A stretch of DNA of 64,000 nucleotides, from assembly GCF_954871325.1 (NCBI RefSeq), contig NC_088779.1:2110846-2174845 (forward strand), in the 5' to 3' direction. Positions 58,245-64,000 of this stretch are shown here, piece after piece. The stretch comes from Gordionus sp. m RMFG-2023 (lineage: Eukaryota; Nematomorpha; Gordioida; Chordodea; Parachordodidae). How positions within the stretch are numbered: position 1 is the first letter of the stretch; every line of letters begins with the position of its first letter. The notes under the pieces were generated by a model that was not told where the DNA came from, did no database searches, and saw nothing but the letters and a program-made list of their open reading frames with translations. The translations under genes were made by a program, and so were the position numbers.

Positions 58245-58757
58245 TAGGGATTCCAACCTTAACGAATATCAGCTCCGTTCAGGTTTAGGGTTCGGATAAA
58301 AAAAAATAACGGTTCGGGATTCGCATTCGGTTAGTAAAAAAATATAGGTCCGGTTCGAACCTTATAAAACCGAGGGCGTATTGAATATTTTTTTAATTTT
58401 ATCGCTATTTTCTAAATATAATTTCCGCTGTACAATTAAAATATTTTCAAGACCCCTTTTCTGACTATAATGAGGAAGAATGCGTTTTATGACCTTGAAA
58501 GACACTTTTATGCGCTGTCTTGGGCCGCTAGGACTTTCACTTAGCAATATACGGAAATATCTAAATATGATTGATTACTGATTTATCAGTTATCATAAAT
58601 CATCTTTAATAAAAAAAAAAATTAACGAAATGTTCACGGGTATTTTTAGAGGTTCGGTTCAGGTTCGGGTAGCAAATTTTTTAACGGTCAGGGTTCGGTT
58701 TTGATTCAGTAAATAATAACGGTCATTACCGGTTTAACTGTTAGGTTCGAATCCCAA
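58245..58757. mobile_element. GGTTCGG-rich hAT-type element, second copy
   Basis: Left TAGGGATTCCAACC, right AGGTTCGAATCCCAA; internal GGTTCGGGATTCG, AGGTTCGGGTAGC and TACCGGTTTAAC recall 54784-55378. Flanks match only 5 of 8, so it is older or its borders are blurred. Confidence 0.65.
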
Positions 58758-58759
58758 CT

Positions 58760-59620
58760 TTAGACGAACTTGAAAAAAAAAATTTCGGTTCGGTCTCCCG
58801 CTCTGAAAGGAGGTTTATATTATCGACACCACTCAATTGTTCATACAATATGATGAATTTAGACCTGATTGTATTATTCCTAATCCTTAACTGTTTGTAA
58901 ACGATATTCCTAGATAACAATATTCGCGTGTCTGACAAGAATGCGAATTTTAGACCAAAAAGTAAACTTTAAATAACAAAATGGTGCTCTAGAACAAATA
59001 ATGAAGACCTGATATAGAGTCGCAGCTGTGATTGTTTCAGCTGAGGCAGGAGGCAAAGGTTCATTTGGCGTCCATTTTTTTTTAAAGTGGGAGAGAGTTT
59101 ATACACCAATTAGAAAATAATTTGACGTTTTCAGCCCCCCCCCCATCCTTCTCTCTTATTGGCTACCTCGCTGAGCTATTGTGACACGGCTTAACAATGG
59201 AATAAGTAAGTAAAAAAATAGAGAAATCTAGGATTTCATTTCCACTCTATACATATATTCCCATTATTATTTAAAAATAATGGGAATATAACTTTTTGGC
59301 GGAATTTTCCACAGAATCTACAATATAATTGCAAAACACGCTTTAAAAATTATTTTGAATAAAATTATTTTTTTGATTTTTTTTTTGTGTTTGTCACAAA
59401 AATAATTGAGGGTATCTAAAGAATATTAAATATGTATTTTATTTTTATGAATTTATGAATCCACTCGAAAAATATATTTTTTTTTTAAATATAATAAAAG
59501 CAAAATATTATACGATGATATATATATAATTTTAGTACATAACGAAAATTATAAATGGGTTTTTTTTTTGAAAAATTAATAAGATCCTTTAATTGCAAAA
59601 AATATAAAGAGTATATTCAG
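58760..59620. other. Spacer with a 10-C run
   Basis: C run at 59135-59144 and a short inverted TTCCCATTATTATTT pair near 59260-59285. No gene. Confidence 0.35.
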
Positions 59621-59623
59621 GAC

Positions 59624-59830
59624 TAGTATCGTTAAACGGCTTGTTTTTAGCCGATCTTTAAAAAACGGCTAACTCAATATTTTAGCTAGCCAGAAAAATA
59701 TTTGCTCAAGTCTCGAAATTTGGATAATATACGTTATGACCTTTGCTTCTCTTCTACCAACAAAATCTTCAGGGACTTTGCAGAATATTTTTCTGGATGA
59801 AATATTGAGTTGCCGTTTAACAACACAGTA
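59624..59830. mobile_element. Foldback hAT-type MITE, perfect target duplication
   Basis: Ends TAGTATCGTTAAACGGC and GCCGTTTAACAACACAGTA. The 8-mer TTCAGGAC flanks both sides (59616-59623 and 59831-59838). Family of 37668. Confidence 0.88.
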
Positions 59831-60017
59831 TTCAGGACCCGATGCCATCCTCGCCCACCATTGGGCTCGGGCCATTTTTAATTTGATAATTTAGCGCCAT
59901 TAAAAAAAACACCCATTCGGTTTCTTAATATTTTATTTGTTTTTTTTTTGAAAGTGAATAAACGATAAGAAGTCTCTTGTTTCATCTAATTTTTCAAAAA
60001 AAAAACAAACAGTTGTC

Positions 60018-60182
60018 AGAGAAGAGAATAGAAGAGAAGAGAAGAGAAGAGAAGAGAAGAGAAGAGAAGAGAAGAGAAGAGAAGAGAAGAGAAGAGAAGA
60101 GAAGAGAAGAGAAGAGAAGAGAAGAGAAGAGAAGAGAAGAGAAGAGAAGAGAAGAGAAGAGAAGAGAAGAGAAGAGAAGAGA
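60018..60182. repeat. AAGAG pentanucleotide microsatellite
   Basis: About 32 units; open frames in several phases are artefacts. Confidence 0.97.
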
Positions 60183-60189
60183 GTCTGTA

Positions 60190-61680
60190 TTAGCCTCCTC
60201 TGACCAGCTAAAACAAAAAGAAATTGGCTAAATATCTTTTGTGACACTCTTCGACAAACTAAAATAGTGATACGATATTACACATTGTCCTAATTTCAAA
60301 AATCTGTTCAACCTTAACCCAGGACACTACAAAAAAAAAATTTAAGCATTAAATGGGCAAAAAATGTCAGAACCTTGTAATAAAATTTAAATTAATAGTG
60401 TCACTCAACGCTCCGATTAAAATTCTGAATCTTTTCCTAAATGTTTTTCTATTAATAAATATATGTATAATATAGCCACTTCGGATTTAAATATATAATT
60501 TATTTTGGGAATTATTTTTATTCTATTTCATAATTATAATTATACGATATACGCAAATATGTAACATACATTATAATGGTTTTTTTTTCAAAAAATAAAA
60601 ACGATTTTTTAATTTAATTTATATATTTTTTTTAATATAAATTTAATATAATTTTTATGAAATTTCTAATTTTTCTAATAAAAACGATTATTTTTTATTG
60701 CTAACTGGATGACACTCAAATTAGCCTTATGTATGTATTTTTTTTAGATAAAATGAAAATTTTTAAAGTGAATTATAATAAGTTGAAACAAAATTAAAAA
60801 AATTAATTTAAAATTGAAATAATATAAAATATTTCTAAATTCCTAGATTTATAATTTTTAATATTATTATATACATTTATACTTATTAAATATAAGATAT
60901 TTTATTTAAATGAACGTAATGACATTTAATTAATCCTTCCATAGTTTAAAAAAAAAGTAATTGAAAAGCAGGAAAAAGAGAGTGTATTAATGATATTAAA
61001 AATATATATATATATTATTAAATATATTATAAAATTCTAAAGTAGTTTTTAACGTTTGACTTTTTAGTAGTGTGTTTAAAATAAACTTTAATTTTTTTTT
61101 TAATATAGAATAATATTATAATCGTAATATAATTTGATTTGTATATTTAAATATCAGGGTTTAATATTAATTTTTATATTTAAGCATTATAATGGGGGAA
61201 AATAGCATAATAATTATTTTGAGTGAAAAATAATTTGATATTAAAAATAATAAAAACATTCTCCTAGAAACATGAAACAGATTAAATATGAAATATGTTT
61301 ACATAGTTAGGCTTTATTTTATATGTACGCGGAAAACAAACCTAAACACAGTGTTACTAGAGTTATTAAAAAACACTTAACAAATGTATCTAGGCACAGA
61401 TACTTTTTACAAATGTATATGGAAAAAAGCATTTATATATAAAAAAATTAAACCAAAAATACTTTTTAAGAAATGGAATATAAGCCAAAGATAAGTCATA
61501 AGACAAAAGTGAAATGTATTATAATTATTAATAATAGATCCATATAATTACTTAATATAATATATCAATATAATTTTTTATAAAGTGAGTAATTTTAATT
61601 TATTTATCTTAATAAAAGTAAAATATAATTATAAAATATTGAAAAATTAAATCATAAATTAAATAAAAAAATTAAAGAAC
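60190..61680. other. Extremely AT-rich spacer
   Basis: A weak end of the CAGAGTTGTTAAA family lies at 61365-61450 (AGAGTTATTAAAAAACAC, GTATCTAGGCACAGATAC). No gene. Confidence 0.4.
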
Positions 61681-61689
61681 AATACAAAA

Positions 61690-62125
61690 AGTGGAATATT
61701 ATATGTCGTAGATTTACAGTATATCTAATTTTATCAATTATCATATGACAATCAAGTAATTTTTCCCAATATAGCGAATTATATATTTTACAGAAAACTA
61801 TAAAATATTGATAAGGACATCAGAAAATATATTTAAAAGACATTGTGGGATGAATAATATGAAAATTAATTTTTAATATCATATTTTATTTAAAATAAAT
61901 AGATGGAGTTAAATAATTGAATGCAAATTTTTGCTATATTTATTGTCAAGAGCATTGATTAGTAAAATTTGTTAAAATATAAATGTAATATATTCTCTAA
62001 CTGTCAAATATGTCTATAAAAGTGGAATTTTACCTAGTATTTTGTAACTAATTCTATATAATAGATGAATATCAACTATATGTCTACTTACTTTTTATAA
62101 ATAAATTCCTTATACTTGTTTAGAA
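61690..62125. repeat. Unit 1 of a duplication repeated at 63540-64000
   Basis: Shared ordered text: TTGTGGGATGAATAAT, AAAATAAATAGATGG, CAAATATGTCT, AAGTGG, TTTTACCTA, AATTCTATATAATAGA, TATCAACTATATG and TTACTTTTTATAAA. The offset is about 1.87 kb and the second unit runs off the window end. Confidence 0.8.
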
Positions 62126-62289
62126 TAAATTATTACCATGATTTTATATTAATGTATATACAAGTAATTTATTATATTTTATATAAACTAATAAAAATAT
62201 ATTTCATATTTGTTCCAGGCTTACTTTTTTATTAGAATTAACCTTCTATCTTGTGAAAATATTTTATGATTCAATATAGACTAAGGTAA

Positions 62290-62386
62290 CCTGGCCGAAG
62301 GCCCGCCCAAAAGTCTGGGGGCGAAGCCCCCAGTAATTTTTTAATTCCCACGCCCCTCAGGAAAATTTTGACTACGCCTATGCCGC
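62290..62386 (-). mobile_element. End fragment of a GGCGTAG hAT-type element
   Basis: The minus strand reads ATAGGCGTAGTCAAAATTTT, then GGGGGCTTCGCCCCCAG, resembling the right half of 56347-56738. Confidence 0.5.
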
Positions 62387-62401
62387 CTTATATAACTCTA
62401 C

Positions 62402-62618
62402 CATCAGACGCCACATAAATGTTACTGAAGATGGAAGAAGTAAAGAAGGTGAACATCATTGCTAAAGCCAAACTTATCTTGGTAATCAACATACATTGCC
62501 TAAATGGGATGACGTATGTGGAAAGATATCTCAAATTAACCTTGCTCTCTTCGGACGCGTATGAATTGCCGTCCATAAGGTTTATGTTCCAAGTGATATT
62601 CATTGATTCTCTACTCAT
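62402..62618 (-). CDS. Possible first coding exon of a membrane protein
   Basis: An island of ordinary GC in AT-rich DNA. The minus strand from ATG reads MSRESMNITWNINLMDGNSY, has one hydrophobic span (KISLALAMMFTFFTSSIFS) and may end at a GATG|GTAGAG donor (62401); unspliced it stops at 62388. A transposon piece lies just beyond, so a longer gene may be truncated or interrupted. Directly upstream (62630-62770) another minus-strand frame, in a different phase, is also open (GSIVTCLGGPLKNYSVKSFN), which could be leader sequence, another exon or a damaged part of the same gene. Family not recognised; real gene status uncertain. Confidence 0.35.
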
Positions 62619-62809
62619 GATCCAACAAAGTCCATAGATACGTAATGAACTAGATTTTGAGACCAGATTGGATAGCTGGTGAAGTTGAAGGACTTCACAC
62701 TATAATTCTTAAGAGGTCCACCTAAGCAAGTCACAATAGAGCCCTTTCGATCAGTCCCTGGCTTCGACTATGGCTGATGGTATGGGTCATCCTCTGTCCA
62801 ACCACAACT

Positions 62810-62880
62810 AGCCTTTACAATCTCAGGTGGCTCAACTAAAAAATTTGTAGGGGCTTCTCCCTCCATACTCCTTATTTTTC
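62810..62880. mobile_element. Fragment of the GGCGTCACTA element family
   Basis: AGCCTTTACAATCTCAGG matches 49195 and 30708. Confidence 0.45.
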
Positions 62881-63539
62881 CAGACTTTGGTGGGTTTTAT
62901 ATTAATAGACTGAACAATTATTCTGAATTTCATATTTTGTCATTAACCTATATAGACAAAAGATCATTAAACTAATATAACGTTGTTTAGACAAATTTAT
63001 AGAATTGAGAAAAATTTGTAGGCCTAACCAAATCAATATTTGTTGAAAGAGAATATAAACGACTGATCCAAATCATAAAAATATATGATGGTTGGACCTA
63101 GATAGCACTATGGAAGCTAGATAAGTAATAGAGAAAATTATTGTGATATATTAAATTTCTAAAATTTTTCCATTTTTAATGATATATAAACTACAAGATA
63201 GTTATTACTCATTTTGATTATGCAATCAAAAGCTCTCAGCAGCAGGAATGATAATTAAAAATTACATAGCCACACAAATAAAAGATTGCTGGTTAATTTG
63301 CAGTCATATCAATGACACTCACGATGCAAACTCATATCATAATTTATTGTGCTATATAAATTAATAAAACATGAAGACTAAAAATATTTAGAAGAAATAA
63401 TTATACAAATATATTGATGCCTTGAGTTGTTTACACGGTAAGGATGCCACATTAAAAATTAATTATTTTGTAACTACAAAATAAGGACCAGAGTGATATG
63501 ATGGAAGCAATTAAGATTTTATACATTAAAGTCGCACCA

Positions 63540-64000
63540 CCTCTAGTGGTATATTATATCATAAAATAATAGTAGTTTGTAATAATATCAAAAATATACT
63601 CGTAATAAAAATTTAACTTAACACTGTTTTACAAAGAAGGAAAAAATAGCTTTCCCTAAAAACATATTAAAAAGAGAAGGAAAAAAAGATATCTAATAAG
63701 ATTACATCAATTGTGGGATGAATAATAAGATGTTTAATTTTTTCAATATTTTTCAAAATAAATAGATGGCGTTATGGAATTGCATGTAAATTGTTACTTA
63801 TATCTATTATCAAAAACAATGATTAATAAAGTTTATTAAAATATTAATAATATATTCTATAATTGTCAAATATGTCTGTAGAAGTGGCATTTTACCTAAT
63901 ATTTAGTAACCAATTCTATATAATAGAGGATTATCAACTATATGTATACTTACTTTTTATAAAGAAATCTCTTATACTTATTTGGACCTTTAAAATATTT
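63540..64000. repeat. Unit 2 of the terminal duplication
   Basis: Matches 61690-62125 with small differences and continues past the window end. No coding frame is shared by both units. Confidence 0.8.

Overview
This is a very AT-rich, gene-poor eukaryotic window. It has short split genes with GT-AG introns, no operons, abundant microsatellites and many short inverted-repeat transposons. Gene structure, antistasin-type domains and the repeat load suggest an arthropod, perhaps a parasitic copepod, but the species cannot be settled from the sequence alone.

Layout. From 0.5 to about 26.8 kb, one block has been duplicated several times on the minus strand. Each unit carries a gene of four exons, or its remains, for a small secreted protein. 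Copy B (8606 to 6074) is complete and predicts 151 residues. Copy A (2295 to 1677) has exons 2-4, but no exon 1 was found. Copy C (18175 to 16565) lost most of its last exon to a deletion. Copy D (25815 to 25740) is only a first exon with a lost splice donor. A further flank-only piece lies at 10545-10945. The array is interrupted by LINE and hAT relics, a possible gag-like fossil (13.5-14.8 kb) and an antistasin-like protease-inhibitor locus (22520 to 21240). That locus has a signal-peptide exon, a four-domain exon, and three further phase-compatible exons ending in a fifth antistasin domain.

From 26.8 to 64 kb there are few genes. The credible ones are an 85-residue intronless membrane protein (42247 to 41990, minus), a 119-residue two-exon single-pass membrane protein (53364-53779, plus) and a possible membrane-protein first exon (62618 to 62402, minus). 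The rest is AT-rich spacer filled with non-autonomous elements. Several have hAT-like ends and 8-bp target duplications that can be read directly (37668-37853, 47919-48093, 56347-56738, 59624-59830, 17252-17434). One near-palindromic family has nine copies or pieces within 37.6-45.6 kb. Long AAAG, GGAA and AAGAG microsatellites and about a dozen runs of 9-13 G or C stand out from the background.

How the genes relate. The two best loci both encode small secreted proteins. One is a diverging tandem family of unknown function and the other is a Cys-rich protease inhibitor sitting inside the same array. This fits an array of secreted effectors or defence proteins shaped by tandem duplication and decay, but that role is inference.
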